Positions 1-11,054 of a stretch of DNA of 64,000 nt are shown one piece after another (position 1 is the stretch's first letter; the number at the start of each line of letters is the position of its first letter). The notes under the pieces are model-generated. The model saw only the letters and a program-made list of their open reading frames with translations. It ran no database searches and was not told where the DNA came from. The stretch lies in assembly GCA_003971905.1 (NCBI GenBank), contig RSEE01000022.1, positions 682,001 to 746,000 of the forward strand. Reading direction: 5' to 3'. Made by a program: the position numbers and the translations under genes. The DNA is from Moniliella sp. 'wahieum' (taxonomy: Eukaryota; Basidiomycota; Moniliellomycetes; Moniliellales; Moniliellaceae).

Positions 1-1
1 G

Positions 2-538
2 TGGGCTAGCTGCTCAGGGTTCTCGTGCCTCGGTCGCAGCAGAACGGGCCGTGGTGTGTCCCCCCTGCCAACTGCCTTGTCGCGTGACGAGGTGAACCAA
101 TTTATCGAGGTCGCCCTGCCGTCGACCGCGGCGGGCGGGATGAGCGGCCTTGATCTCGCACAGGACAATACCTTGTACCCCGTCGTGCGGTTCGTGAATG
201 GCAAGGAATATCTAGTGGTGCATGTGGAGCATCGGGTGGAAGACCATCTTGGGCGGGAAGAAGGTGCACGAGCACAGGTGCCACTCATGTTAGCGTGGTC
301 CATGTCGATCCACAAGGCACAAGGAATGACGCTGGATAAAGTGTCTATCGATTTGTCGCGCGCGTTTGAAAAGGGACAAGCGTACGTAGCGCTTTCGCGT
401 GCGACCGACCTCAATCTTCTTCAGGTCCGTGGGTTTTCCGTGGACCGCGTGCGTGCCGATCCGCTCGTCGTCGCGTGGGAACAACAAGTCCTTCAAGCTC
501 AAACTCTTTCTTCGTCAACGCGCTCACAGGAAACGTAA
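2..538 (+). CDS. PIF1: PIF1-family DNA helicase, C-terminal part (truncated by window edge)
   Basis: Only the C-terminal end of a 5'-3' DNA helicase of the PIF1/RRM3 type is present; the frame is already open at base 2. PIF1 enzymes are ATP-dependent helicases that maintain nuclear and mitochondrial DNA. Seen here: a beta-rich segment with PVVRFVNGKEYLV, then LAWSMSIHKAQGMTLDKV, which is the SF1 helicase motif containing the conserved H-K-x-Q-G-M, then AYVALSRAT, which is helicase motif VI with the arginine finger. The ATPase Walker A and B motifs lie off the left edge. After the stop at 538 another frame stays open to 752 with basic, low-complexity sequence, so a frame break near 480-530 could hide a longer tail. 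The family call is secure; ortholog within PIF1/RRM3 is not. Confidence 0.85.
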   Translation, partial: WASCSGFSCLGRSRTGRGVSPLPTALSRDEVNQFIEVALPSTAAGGMSGLDLAQDNTLYPVVRFVNGKEYLVVHVEHRVEDHLGREEGARAQVPLMLAWSMSIHKAQGMTLDKVSIDLSRAFEKGQAYVALSRATDLNLLQVRGFSVDRVRADPLVVAWEQQVLQAQTLSSSTRSQET

Positions 539-949
539 ACAACAAGCCCTCGCCGCTCAGCAGCAGAGTACCCGTGGCGATGCACTGCGCTTGACGTTCA
601 AAGACAACACGACCCATGCCTCGGCACATTCCCTCCTTGCCAACCACAAGTCTTCTGCTCCCGCAAGAAGCGTCGTATATATGATTGAGAGGGATACGGC
701 TAGTCAGGCTGTCCTATCATCATTACCAACCTCATCCCGTGGCGGGAGCTGAAAGGAAAGAGGAATTGCCATCAACGTCTATAGTTTATACATCCCTTGC
801 AAACAAAAACCGTCGTCGCCTCACATAGAGCCATAGGTACCTCGAGTGTACAATGTTCGATGATCATTATGGTCTTCTACTGTTACCAAACGTTCCCTTT
901 CATAAGGATTGCCATGCAATGATTAGTGCGTAAAGCCTGTTTGACCGAG
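539..949. other. Convergent intergenic stretch between PIF1 and carnitine acetyltransferase
   Basis: The two flanking genes converge here, so this should hold both 3' ends. Apart from the possible extended PIF1 tail up to about 752, I see no further gene or repeat. Confidence 0.5.
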
Positions 950-3167
950 TCACGCTTTGGGCGCTGCCCCTGGAGCACCTTTTTCCGTCACGTCACGCAA
1001 GAGGTGGAGCGCCTTGACGACGTTTGGACAAACGCTGATGTCGACGCAGTGGAGCGCTTGGCCTCAATCCCAAACTTGAGCAGCTTCGAACCAGCAAGGT
1101 AGTTGCACCCGTACCCATCTGGATAGCCCGCGCCAAAGCCCGTACCGGCAATGCGGTCTCCCGCACTCAAGCCCGAAGTGGACAAGGTCCAGGTCTGACT
1201 CGCCCCCAACGCTTCGTCCGCCAAGAGCGCTGGGACGGGACCGTCGCGCGTCGGATCAAACACCAGTCGTAACCCCGTAATGTGACGGTCAATTCCCTTG
1301 CCAAAGCTCGCGTTGCGGGTCTGGACCGTGTGCGCCGTGCAGGCCTTGACCAGGCGCTCGTACAACTTGGCAGGATCTGTCCCGTCGCCCCGGACGAGGT
1401 CACGGACAAACTCGTAGCTCTCAATCGAAAACGACCGAATCACATCCGTCCGTCCGTTCTTGAAGAATCGCGTAGAGGCCGTCTCGTAAGTCGGCGTCTG
1501 GCTGCCATAGTCAAGGCCATAGCTACTTGAAGCACCGTTTGAAGGTAGGCGTCGGGGCTGACCTTGGCCACCTTCTTGATCCACTCTGCGCCGTACTCGT
1601 CAAACCAAAGCACCCGCGCATCACTTTCGACCGCCATGGCCAGCGCCTTGCGTGTCGATTGGTCAATCGCCTGGGTTAGGCTGGCGTCCAGATCAAAGTC
1701 TCTCCGTACAAACGTAGCCGAGGCGAGCGACATGTCTTCCTTGGTTGTCAACGGCGACTCAGGGAAAGGCTGGTCGGGCGGTGTAGCAGGAATGGCTGAA
1801 GCATAGTCCGACATGATGCCTGGGATCAGAGCGTCCACCGGCGAGTGTTCCCCCATGATCCCGGCCCGTCCGTTGGGCTCCACAATAGAGTCAAAGATTT
1901 ATCAAACCATCGGTTGTGGCCACCGCGACCCGTGCCATTCTCGTTGCGCGCATGCGCATCAATCCATCTCGGCGAGCTGCTACCCCTTGCCCAGTTCCCT
2001 CGGGAGAAGGCAAGATCGATGTATCAATAGCCAGGGCAAATAGCGAACGTTGATCGACTGAACCGATTCCACGTTCTGCTCCGACACACGTAACAGTTCC
2101 TCCCGCTTTACCGCCATGTGTCCCGTTCGTCGCTGCTCAGCACCCCTACCCCGGACCATCGGGACGCGTCTTGGCGTCGGCCACTAGCGCTTTGAGCCCC
2201 TCCTCAATCGCCCCGGGGGTCAGGATCTTGCCTGTGGCAGGGTCGATGACTTGCAGCTCGTAGTAATTGTTGCGGATGGACACGGTGATAAAGTAGGCAG
2301 GAGGGTCAGATGCGACCGCTTGAGCCGCAGGCACAGTAGGTGGGGCAGGACGTGTGTTCCAATCGTGCGGCAGCGCCGGGATGCGCGTCACACCATACAC
2401 ATTGGCGTATTGGTGCATGCAGAACGGCCCGGCGCGCGTTACATCCGGAGCAAGCGTTTCCGCATCTAGGCGCAGCTTGAACTCGACGTAACGCCATGTC
2501 AGCCAAGCTGCCCGTCGCAGTCCCACGTCCAACTGGTCCCAGTTGGCTGGGCCGAGGAGCGCACTCGTGTCAATGGGCGTCTCCGCCGACGTTGTGGCTA
2601 GATCAGCGAGCGAGACAGAGGGATCACCGGCATGTGCGATATCAGCCTGACTGCAGGTTGGAATCGGGCGCGAACATGAACCACCAGTTGGAATTGATCA
2701 GGAGCGGGACCCGCCACTCGATACGCCTTTTGGAGCCAACCGGTCGTCCAACCAGTTATTGGGGGTCGAAGCATCAACATCGTGCAAACGTAGCTGAAGG
2801 GTATGCGCAATGCTCTTGTCGGACAAGAACTCTTCGGCCCAAGCCTTACGTTTGGCCAGTTCCGAAGCGGCGGTCGCCCCGGGAGGCAACTTGCCCAGTT
2901 CCTCCTGTTGGGCAAAAATGGGCTCGAGAGACTTGAGATACTTTGTCACCGTCTGCTCGAGCGGTGGGATGGGGAGGCGAGGCAGACCGCGTTGGTACTG
3001 GAATGTGCTGGCTGCCGTCTTGTCATCGGGACGGACGCGCGTGGGGAAACGCAGACGGGCAACATGCGCCTGGTGAAAGAGGCGGGTGGGGCGGGAGCAA
3101 AGGAGCGAAGGACGTTCGGCCGGGCTGCCAGGCCAGAGGATGAGGTGGCTGCAACGACCGACAACAT
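950..3167 (-). CDS. Carnitine O-acetyltransferase, probably mitochondrial
   Basis: Transfers acetyl groups between CoA and carnitine, moving acetyl units between compartments during growth on fatty acids or acetate. The choline/carnitine acyltransferase fold can be followed end to end: LPRLPIPPLEQTVTKYLKSL, NNWLDDR, GPFCMHQYANVYGVTRIP, SIRNNYYELQVID, NRWFDKSLTL, the catalytic-His segment GEHSPVDALIPG, PTYETASTRF with GRTDVIRS, and LADEALGASQTWTLSTSGLS. The start at 3167 gives an Arg/Ser/Ala-rich N terminus without acidic residues that looks like a mitochondrial presequence. The most plausible end is the stop at 950-952 (C terminus ...APKA), reached by a frame change; another frame stops at 988. 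Frame changes also occur near 3050, 2720, 2620, 2130, 1900 and 1500. No PTS1 tripeptide is visible. Whether it is the Cat2 or Yat type is not settled. Confidence 0.88.
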
Positions 3168-3597
3168 GGCGACGGGCGAGGGCGGAGGTGGTGGTGGCAG
3201 TGGTGGGGGGGGGCGTGGATGACGGGGTTCCCTGTGAGCCAGCAGGGAGGAGCAGGTGAGCGCCGGTGAGCACAGGCAGCAAAAGCGACCACCACTCGGC
3301 CCGACCGGTCCGGCGCGGTCGTTAGTGGGGCTAAAGGGCGCACAACGCAGTGTGAAAGTCGCCCGTGTACGTAATCGGCAGCACGTGCCGCGCACCCCCG
3401 CCTATGGCTCTGATTTCTGATTCCTGTGCTCCACACCTCCACGCCCAGGCGAGCTCTTCCAGCTCCACCCACGTGCACGCGGAGATCGCCGAGCGCGAGG
3501 TGGCGGCCAACGCGCATGTTTGTCTATTCAGCTCCTGCTTCCCCCTTGTTCCGATCGTTTGCATGAAGGAAGAGCCATACCACTTCAACAGTGCCAC
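3168..3597. other. Intergenic, tail-to-head spacing of two minus-strand genes
   Basis: Lies between the carnitine acetyltransferase start and the YRA1 stop, both on the minus strand, and should hold the acetyltransferase promoter. It includes a GGT/GGC-rich run just upstream of the start (about 3183-3220). I saw no other gene. Confidence 0.5.
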
Positions 3598-4665
3598 TAC
3601 AGTTCCATCTCAACGTCGTCCTCCGCCGGAGCAGTCGCGGCGGGGCCGCTGGCGCCGACACCTCGACCGGATCCGCCCCCGCTCCCGAGGTCGCAGCCTG
3701 TGCCCCAGAGGCCTCCGTCTGCGCCCCAGAAGTCGTCGTCTCCGTCTCATTCGCTTGCGGCTCACGCCCCACAGGCGGAGCATTCATGAATGCATCCAGC
3801 TCCGCATCCAGGTCATCCTTGGTAGTGGGTGACGCCGCTCCCGATTGCTACGGGGAGCACGGGCTCCCGCACGGCCCCCCTTGGCCGCACGGCCGCCGCG
3901 ACCTCCATCTCACCACGTGCATCACGGCGTCCGCGGCGGCCACGGCCGTCCTTCCCTCCTCTTCGTGAAAGCGGTCACGCAGGCCCCGCCGGTCTTCCTC
4001 CCGCGTTGCGAGGCGGGTGTTTAGATCGGGTCCGGCCAAGCGGGAGTCCAGCCCATCCCACGGCCATTGTTGAAGCGGCCATTTGGTGAGCGGGAGCGGG
4101 AACGGCCATGGCCACGACCATACGACCTTGTCGTCTGTTCTGATCAAAGGCGACATGGATCGTCTGTCCCTTGGCCTTGGCGCCGTTAAACTCCGAAACA
4201 GCCCGTTCCGCATCAGACAGTTGGACCATAGTTACAGTCGCCTTTCCTGTCGACCGGCCTGAGCGGTCAAACTAGGAACAAAATTAGCTAGGGGGTTCGC
4301 AAAAACGGAACTATTCCCAAAAGGCACGTACTTCGATCTGTGGTCCCGCTTCGACAGGACCAATTCCCTGGAATAAGCCCTTGAGCTCAGACTCGGTCAC
4401 CTCGTAGTGCAAGTTGGTGATGCTCAGGTGCCGCGAAGCTCTGGGACGCGCGGGTCGTGTAGGTCATGGCTCCACGTGCCGTCAGAGCGCCCAACTCGTT
4501 GCTTCGGGGACACCGGGCGGATCAGTACTAGCGCAGGAGCAGCAGCAGAACAGACGAACCGATTCAGGATCGTTGTAGGGGTTTCGGTATTGGCGAGGGG
4601 CCGCGACTGCGACCGCCAACAAGACTGCCAACCGAGCGGGAATACTTTTCGTTGTGGTCCCCCAT
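3598..4665 (-). CDS. YRA1: mRNA export adaptor of the ALYREF/Yra1 (THO subunit 4) family
   Basis: Binds nascent mRNP with TREX and hands it to the export receptor. Seen: a WSHDLHD N-terminal segment; an RRM beginning LSITNLHYEVTESELKGLF and, after an intron, FDRSGRSTGKATVTM and AVSEFNGAKAKGQTIHVAFD; an Arg/Gly/Ser-rich stretch in an adjacent frame (GRGHGRSRSRS, NNGRGMG); and KDDLDAELDAFMNA, the classical C-terminal motif that binds the DEAD-box protein Sub2/UAP56. The intron is 4272-4331 (60 nt, GTACGT...TAG) and rejoins the RRM exactly. The last residues, in the frame ending at the TAG at 3598-3600, read EDDVEMEL, a typical acidic tail. The N-terminal start is unsure: 4665 is an ATG, but a second intron upstream of about 4480 is possible. 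Frame breaks occur near 4110, 3850 and 3640. Confidence 0.85.
4272..4331 (-). other. Intron in YRA1
   Basis: Donor GTACGT and acceptor TAG on the minus strand. Removing these 60 nt joins ...GPQIE to FDRSG... and restores a complete RRM RNP-1 region, so the boundaries are well supported. Confidence 0.85.
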
Positions 4666-6089
4666 GATTCTGCACAGCGAAGGCAAGACGATAGACGGGA
4701 TGCGGGAGGGGGTGGATGAGGGAGAAGGAGATGGTCGCCTGTCCAGTCCGCCAGGTTGTCCCATTCCAGCTGACTGCGTCCTTCGGGGCCAAGAAAGCGA
4801 TGCCGTAATCACTGTCACGTGCCGGTAATGTTGCGGGGGCTGGTAATTTGACGTCGTGGACTGGACGTCGTTATATACTGGAGGATGGAAGGGGATCAGG
4901 CGCCGCCGTCTTAGGATGCGCCTCCGTGGCCCTCGAACGTCGTTAATGCATCCCTAACTACCATCCACTCTCCCTCTCTCAAGCAGCGTGCGATTGTTCA
5001 TTATGCGTCACGTAGTAAGCCAGCCAAATTACGGCCGCTTTCGTGTCCGCTCCCGCATTTGTTGCGTTTTCTGTCTCCCGTCCTTTTCCTTTTTTGCAAC
5101 AGGCCCTGTGACCGCCTTGCCCTCGCTTGGTTCAGTCTCAGCTTGAAGAGTGGTAGGTATCACGTACAGGTGCTGGTCTGTGAGTGTCATGAGAGAACAG
5201 GGACCTTCCCGCTTTCTGAGCTTGGTTTATTCATTGTTCTTGTGGTGTCCAAAAATCCAGTGTAGCCCTGCTATATTGGATCTTCCTTTACCTCCAGTTC
5301 CACCGCGGCTAGTTGGACTACGGACTTGGCAACACTCCCGCCATTTTTTCAACAAGGACAATACGAGCTCCATGAATTCGAAGGGTCGGCCAATTCTCTC
5401 ATCCCCTCCTGTACTACCCCAACCAAGCAGGCTGCAAAGGAGCCACTGAACGCAATGGGATTGAGCACAGTAGTGCCCTCACCTGCATCTGGTTCTCTTC
5501 TACGCCAACATTCATTGAAACTATTTTAAGCCCCTTAAAACGATGCTGGTCCACTGGAAAGAACGAGCTAGAAAAACAATTTGGAGATGAGCGTTCCCTT
5601 CCATGTTGTCTATGCCCCCATCCGTATCCACTCACGCACCATTCTGCCCGTCGAGTTCGGGAACGAAAGGTGACATCCATGCCTAAGTCTCCATGTCGGC
5701 ATAACGCGTTGGGGAAGCGAGGGTGGAGGCTACAAAAGAGACACGGGACGATGATCGATCAGGGGCATCGACTATTGACATGCACGCATGTCACGTGGAC
5801 CAGCCTGGCGTGACGATTGAAATGTGAACTCGAGAAGCAAGAACAAGACGCGGGATCATCGATCAGATCGATCAGATCGATCATCGCTCAGTACTCAGTA
5901 GGGTTGGGTGGTCGATCCCCAGAGAGCAGGGCGCCACTGTGTCAATTATTGCGCCATGCAAATACGGCGGGCAAGCGACGATGTGCCTCGCCGTCCGACG
6001 CTCTAATCCAGGCCAAGCTCCGGGAGAAGCCAGTCGACTCGGCTTGCGTCCTGCCCTCTGTCTGCGCTACCACCGACCGATCCACCACA
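4666..6089. other. Divergent intergenic region between YRA1 and RPS10
   Basis: About 1.4 kb that must carry both promoters. Open frames here (for example 5059-5265) have no recognisable domain. At about 5856-5888 a 9-bp period repeat of GATC-containing units occurs, followed by AGTACTCAGTA. I saw nothing else of note. Confidence 0.45.
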
Positions 6090-6682
6090 ATGATCATCCC
6101 CAAGGACAACCGCAAGAAGATCTACTCGGAGCTCATCCAGGAAGGTGTCTCGTCGCCCCCAAGGACTTCGAGATCACCCACCCTTACTCGAGCTGCCCAA
6201 CTTGCAAGTGGTCAAGGCCGCCAGTCGCTCACTCGCGCGGCTACCTCAAGACCCAGTTCAGCTGGCAGTGGTACTACTACACCCTCACCCCTGAGGTACG
6301 TACCTCCTTCTTCCTCTCCTTGATCATTTTCCCCCCTTCCCCCCTTGCGCGCCTACGTATTCGTGGTGGGATATCTTCCCTAGTGCCTCCTAGTGCATCA
6401 TCCTTTCGTTCTTCTGACACGCACACTTTCACCCTCTAGGGCTTGGACTACCTCCGTGAGTACCTCCACTTGCCGGCGGAGATTGTGCCTGCGACGCACA
6501 AGCGTCCGCGCCCGGCCCGCGCTGGTCCCCCGACCGGTGCCCCCGGTGCGTACCGTGCCCCGCGCCCGGACCGCGGCGAGTACCGCCGCAAGGAGGAAGG
6601 TGCGCCGGGTGACTACCGCCCCCGCTTCTCGGGCGCTCGCCCCCTCGCGAGTAAACGCTTGTCCTACCCGGTAACCCTGTAG
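6090..6682 (+). CDS. RPS10: 40S ribosomal protein S10 (eS10)
   Basis: Component of the small ribosomal subunit beak. The ATG at 6090 opens MIIPKDNRKKIYSELIQEGV, the standard eS10 start; further on come GYLKTQFSWQWYYYTLTPE, then, after a 144-nt intron (6296-6439, GTACGT...TAG), GLDYLREYLHLPAEIVPATH and the low-complexity tail rich in R, P, G and A (PRPARAG, DYRPRFSG). Single bases appear to be missing near 6147, 6186, 6222 and 6231, each needed to keep LVAPKDFE, YLELPN, AAQSLT and SRGY in one frame. The natural stop may be the TAA at 6652-6654, one frame over; the frame as given ends at 6682. About 150 residues, the normal family length. Confidence 0.93.
6296..6439 (+). other. Intron in RPS10
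   Basis: GTACGT donor and CTCTAG acceptor. Splicing joins ...TLTPE to GLDYLREYL, exactly the eS10 consensus. The intron is pyrimidine-rich. Confidence 0.9.
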
Positions 6683-7993
6683 GTTGGGCGCCAGACCCTC
6701 CCCTCCCCTCTGGGGACGCTCGTAGCCCTCGGGCGCCTGACTTGTTTCCTCGTTGTGGTTGCGGTTGCCTTGGTGGGCTGGCGGTGGGCGGTTGCTTGCC
6801 GCCCGGGTTCGAAAAGATCGCGGGTAGCGCACCATGTTCGGTCGTGGTTTAGACCTGGCGCTGCCATCGGCCCCAAAACGCATGTCTGTATCGACCATGC
6901 CATTTTTCTTCTGGCGGATTTTTGATGAGTAGGGCGATAGAGGCTTGGGTAGAGATCATCGATACTTGATAACATCCGACCACCGCGTTTCGGGCCACTC
7001 CTTCATGGTGCTGGGTGCTGCCTCTGTACGGTTGAGCGCCCGTGCAGGGTTTCGCCTTGGTCCTTTGGTGATGTACAGGCGTGGCCTTGTCCCTGGAGGT
7101 ACACCAGGTGGGGGTACACCAGGTGCTAGTGGGTCAGAAGCAGATGGGTGGCAGCTAGGGGCCGCGTTTGCCTATTCCAGATCCGTCATCTCTGCTTCCG
7201 ATGAATATTCAGTACCTTCCCCCGGCCGTCGTGAACGAAAGAGGCGTTAACTGAGGTGTTAACAACGATGGGCTGGATCTGTGCCCAACTGCGCTGGAGG
7301 GGTTATGCGAGTTACGGTAACCGGTAACACCCGAACCCGCTCGTTTTGGCCAGATACAGGATGCTCTTACCTACTAAGTGCCCGTCCGTCCGTTTATCGT
7401 CAGTCATTCTTCCCCCTCTCATTTCAACACCCAGCCATCCAGCCAACCACTGGGCCAACCAATCAACCTGCTAACCCTCTTCCACTCGTCAATCGCAACG
7501 TCGATACAAATTACACATCGTATCGGCTGGACAGAGCAGCCACAAGAGAGAGAAACAGAGAAACAGAGAAATGGAGAGATGGAGAGATGAAAGAGAATGA
7601 GAGATGGAAGAGAAATGAGAGATGATGAGAGATGGAGTGATGGAGAGATGGAGCGAGTCAGACAAACAGAGACAAACCGACGGGAAAAGCTAAGAGTGAG
7701 CGATGAAGAGATGAAGCTTGAGCTTGAAGAGGCTCGAGATGCCAAGCACAGGAAGCCAACAAGGCAGCGAGCAAAAAAGGGAAACGAAAGCGTGCGGGCA
7801 ACCGAGACAGGCACGCTTATTTTTTTGGTAAGCAAACGACGAGATGGCACATGATGCATGAGCCACGAGTCATGAGCCACGAATGACGAGGCAAGAGAGA
7901 GACGGGGATCCGCACTCGACAAGAGATGGGGTGGGATGGGATCGAATGGGATGGGATGGGATGGGATGGGATGGAATCGGATCGGATGCAAGG
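6683..7993. other. Convergent intergenic region between RPS10 and SFP1
   Basis: Contains the 3' ends of both genes. About 7540-7730 is a purine-dominated tract on the + strand (AGAGA, GGAGAT units), and 7925-7988 is a GGGAT repeat. I found no convincing gene in it. Confidence 0.45.
7925..7988. repeat. (GGGAT)n pentanucleotide microsatellite
   Basis: About 60 bp of GGGAT units with a few variants (TCGAA, GGAAT, CGGAT), immediately beyond the SFP1 stop codon, so it probably lies in its 3' untranslated region. Confidence 0.9.
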
Positions 7994-10217
7994 TTACAAA
8001 TCGGTGTCCATCGCATCTAGGGCCATCTCATGATCCTGCTCCTGTTCCCGTTCCCGGTCTCGGTTGCGGTCCCGGTCCCGATCCAGGTCGGGATCGTGAC
8101 CAAACTGTGGCGCGGTATCGGCATCAACGATGGCCTGCATTTCCTGGGTTTGTTTATGGTTGTGGCCGGGACCTCCGCCGGCCAAAGCGTGGGCTTGGAT
8201 CATCTCGACGGTGCGAGGGGTGACATGCGCTTTGTGAGCTTGCATCTCTGCTGCCAAACGAGCTGCACGAGCCACTTCTTCCGGCTCCATCGTTGCCGTC
8301 GACACGACCGCTTTGCCATCCTTGCCCATCTTGGCTGAACTCCCTCCCCCATACGCATGCAGCACTTGTAACCCCAACAAACCATGCGACCCAGAGTGAA
8401 GGTAATGGTACCGCAACCCATTCAAGTTCTTGTACGTCTTGCCACACGTACCCACTTGACATACATATAGCATCCGTGCGTCTTCTGTCCCCATCGCGCT
8501 TCCCACAGCGGAGGAGGTACCTGCCCCTGCCCCTGCCACGGGTGCTGAGAACACCAACGAGGGCTGCACACCCACTGTGTTCAAAGACACCGTTGCTCCA
8601 CTGTTTGAACCCCCAGGTCCTACCGCCGCAACGCCCGGAACAACCTTGGATCCTGGAGAGGAGGCAGCTGGCCCTGTCCCGCCTCCACTTGGCAGCCCAG
8701 CCAGCCGACTGGGACCGCCCGTGTGGACACGGACGCCTACGGGGGCCGAACCAACGGAACCCAAAGCACTGGGATGCGTAAGGCCAGGCGACGTGTGCGG
8801 GGTAGAACCTGGCGGGGTCGCACCGGCACCGGCTGGCACAAGTAAATTTTGGTTGCAATGACCATGGACCCGATGGTACTTGAGTCCGTTCATTTGCTTG
8901 TACGCCTTGTCGCACCCGACTGACGGACACTTGTACGGTTTGTCCACTTTGCCAGGCGCAACAAGCAGCGCGTGCGGATCCACCTCGCCTAGGTCCACAG
9001 CGCTCCGTTCGTCCCGATTCCGGTTCCGGGTCCGGTTCGGTGCGCCCCACCAGCGGCAGCAGCGTGCGCAGAGCTAAGCGGAAGCATGCTCAGTTTACTC
9101 GTACTGGTACTGGTGTTGGTATTGGTATGGGTATGGGCACTGTTCGCGTGCGGGGTGGCTGAAGCAGAGGAGCCAAAGGGGAAGGCTACGCTCCCAGTCG
9201 CAGTCCCAAACGTACCGGTCGTCGCAGCTGCAGGCTGGCCAGACGCGGCCCCAGTCCCAGGAAAGAATAAGTTGGGTGGCGCACAAGAAGGAAGAGCATG
9301 TTGTTCTTCCTGGGCGGGCGAGCGCAACGAAAAGCCTCCGGCCCCTAGGAATCCTGAGGTGGCACTGTGTGTGCCAAGCAAGGCGCCGGGGCCAGTTGCT
9401 TCTCTGCGGCCAGTGCTAAATGGCGAAGCCGAAGCAGTACGACGCGACGCCGACAGGTGCTTCAACGAAGTGGGCAGCCCACTGTGCAAAGTGCTGGACG
9501 GGGTGGGGTTGTGGAACGTGCCAAGTGCACGTTTGCGCTGGTTGACAGCGGCGAGAGCAGCTGCGTTGGCGGACAAGGGCCGGGTACCGTTCGAGTGGCA
9601 TGGCGCTTGGGGTGTCGCGGTAGAGGTAGCTGCGGCTGCGGCTACAGCAGCTGCGGGACTGGACGGGTTGGACGAGTGGGAAGAGGAAGGCTCGGAACTT
9701 GTGTCGTCCTGTACCATCCCAGGTGGCGGTGTGTCGTCGGGATCGTCCAGACGCACATGGTGCTCCTCGTAGTGCTGCAGCAGGTCGTGCAGGTCAAGCA
9801 GGTCCAACCCACAACAGGTAAAGTTGCGGCAAAACGTAGATTCGAGTTGGTTGATCGCCCGGAGTGAGTCAGGAGCCCAGCCAGCCTGGTCCGAACCGAT
9901 CGACGTGCCAAACTTGGCCATCTGAGGGTCGTGCGGCCTGGAAGACGAGGAGGAGGTAAGGGTTAGGTGGACAGCGGACGGTGAACGGGCGGGAGGGACA
10001 AAAAACAAGAAAAAGAGACATACTCGATCATCATGCTGTCGCGGCCGTAGGACATGCCTGGACCGCCAAAGCCAGTGCCGCCGCGCCAAGACGAGGCAGA
10101 GGTGCCAGCAGCGTAGAAGCGGAAAGACTGGCCACCCATAAAGGGGGAGCGGCCGTAGGAGTTGGTCAAGGACATGGGCGCAACCGAGCCGCTGAGAGAG
10201 CCGGCGCCAAAGCTCAT
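7994..10217 (-). CDS. SFP1: Sfp1-like C2H2 zinc-finger transcription factor
   Basis: In yeast Sfp1 couples TOR signalling to ribosomal protein and ribosome-biogenesis gene transcription. Seen in order: a Gly/Ser-rich N terminus (MSFGAGSLSGS); an 86-nt intron at 9938-10023 (GTATGT...CAG) that restores MMIEPHDPQMAKFGTS; the conserved module STFCRNFTCCGLDLLDLHDLLQHYEEHH; a long Ala/Ser/Thr/Pro-rich middle; a first split finger YKCPSVGCDKAYKQMNGLKYH; a second YVCQVGTCGKTYKNLNGLRYH; and a C-terminal tail of alternating D/R and E/Q. The two fingers in this K-x-Y-K-x-x-N-G-L-K/R-Y-H form are diagnostic. A frame change near 9000 joins the two halves. 10217 is the first ATG of the supported exon; coding could extend upstream towards 10577 in the same frame. 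Spliced length is about 710 residues. Confidence 0.85.
9938..10023 (-). other. Intron in SFP1
   Basis: 86 nt, GTATGT donor, pyrimidine-rich tract and CAG acceptor. Splicing joins SMMIE to PHDPQMAKFG in frame. Confidence 0.8.
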
Positions 10218-10875
10218 GGGGGTGGCAAGCGAGGACCCCAACAACGAGCCACGCCGGCCGGGAGGCAGGCTGGGGTGGGCCTCGTCGGGGGCGTGTGCCC
10301 CAGGTGGAGGAGCTGGCGTGGATGGGGATGGGCGTCGGCATCCTCCGGGACGCGGGACGGGAGGGTGGGGGTGGTGGTGGCGGTGGGTTGGTGGGTTGGG
10401 GGTGCGCGCTGGACGGTCGGAGAGAACAGAGGGAGACGGCCGGGTGGGTATTCGGCGGCGGCTATGCAATCCAACCAAGCACCGCACCAGAGCGCTGTGC
10501 CGCACTGTGCCCGCGCCCTTGCAGGCCGGAGCGCACTGGCCTCGTCTACTCGACTTGTCCACTCGCCTGCGTTGCACTTTGCCCTCGGGCCTAGTTGCCT
10601 AGTAGCCTAGTTGCTAGTTGCCCCCGCCGCATTTCCAAAAAAAAGTCGCGCCCAGCCGGCACGCCCATCATGCATCAGCATCACCATTCCCACCCCATCA
10701 CCATCACCGTCTCCATCACCATCACCACTCCGTCTGAGGACGTGCGTACACTCGCTCTCCGCCCCTCCGCCACCGGCCACCAGCTGTCGTCACCCATTCG
10801 CCCGTACCCGCCTGGCGGCAGTGTCAGTGCCACATGTCATCGATCGTCCGTCGCGGCAGTCACCCACTGGCACAG

Positions 10876-10898
10876 TCACATGTCACATGTCACATGTC
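10876..10898. repeat. (TCACATG)3 heptamer cluster
   Basis: Three exact 7-bp units, each holding the self-complementary hexamer ACATGT plus one spacer C. A two-unit copy in inverted phase (ACATGTG) lies at 11157-11174. Confidence 0.9.
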
Positions 10899-11033
10899 CC
10901 ACGCCGACGCTCTGCCAGCGTCGCTGGTCGCATGGCTGCGCCGTGCCTGGCTGCCTGGCCTGTGCTGTGTCGCCCACGTACCGACTCCAGTGCACCACGG
11001 CAGGACGGATGAGCGCATGGGCCTCCTCGACCT

Positions 11034-11054
11034 CAGTCACTAGTCACTAGTCAT
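11034..11054. repeat. (CACTAGT)n heptamer cluster
   Basis: ACTAGT palindromes spaced exactly 7 bp apart and flanked by partial units. The same unit recurs at 50868, 58441 and 59739. Confidence 0.85.

Noticed and set aside
9086-9772. Long plus-strand frames (228 and 166 codons) opposite the Sfp1-like gene.
   Set aside because: Antisense shadows of the low-complexity Ala/Ser/Thr region of SFP1, whose minus-strand reading carries conserved fingers.
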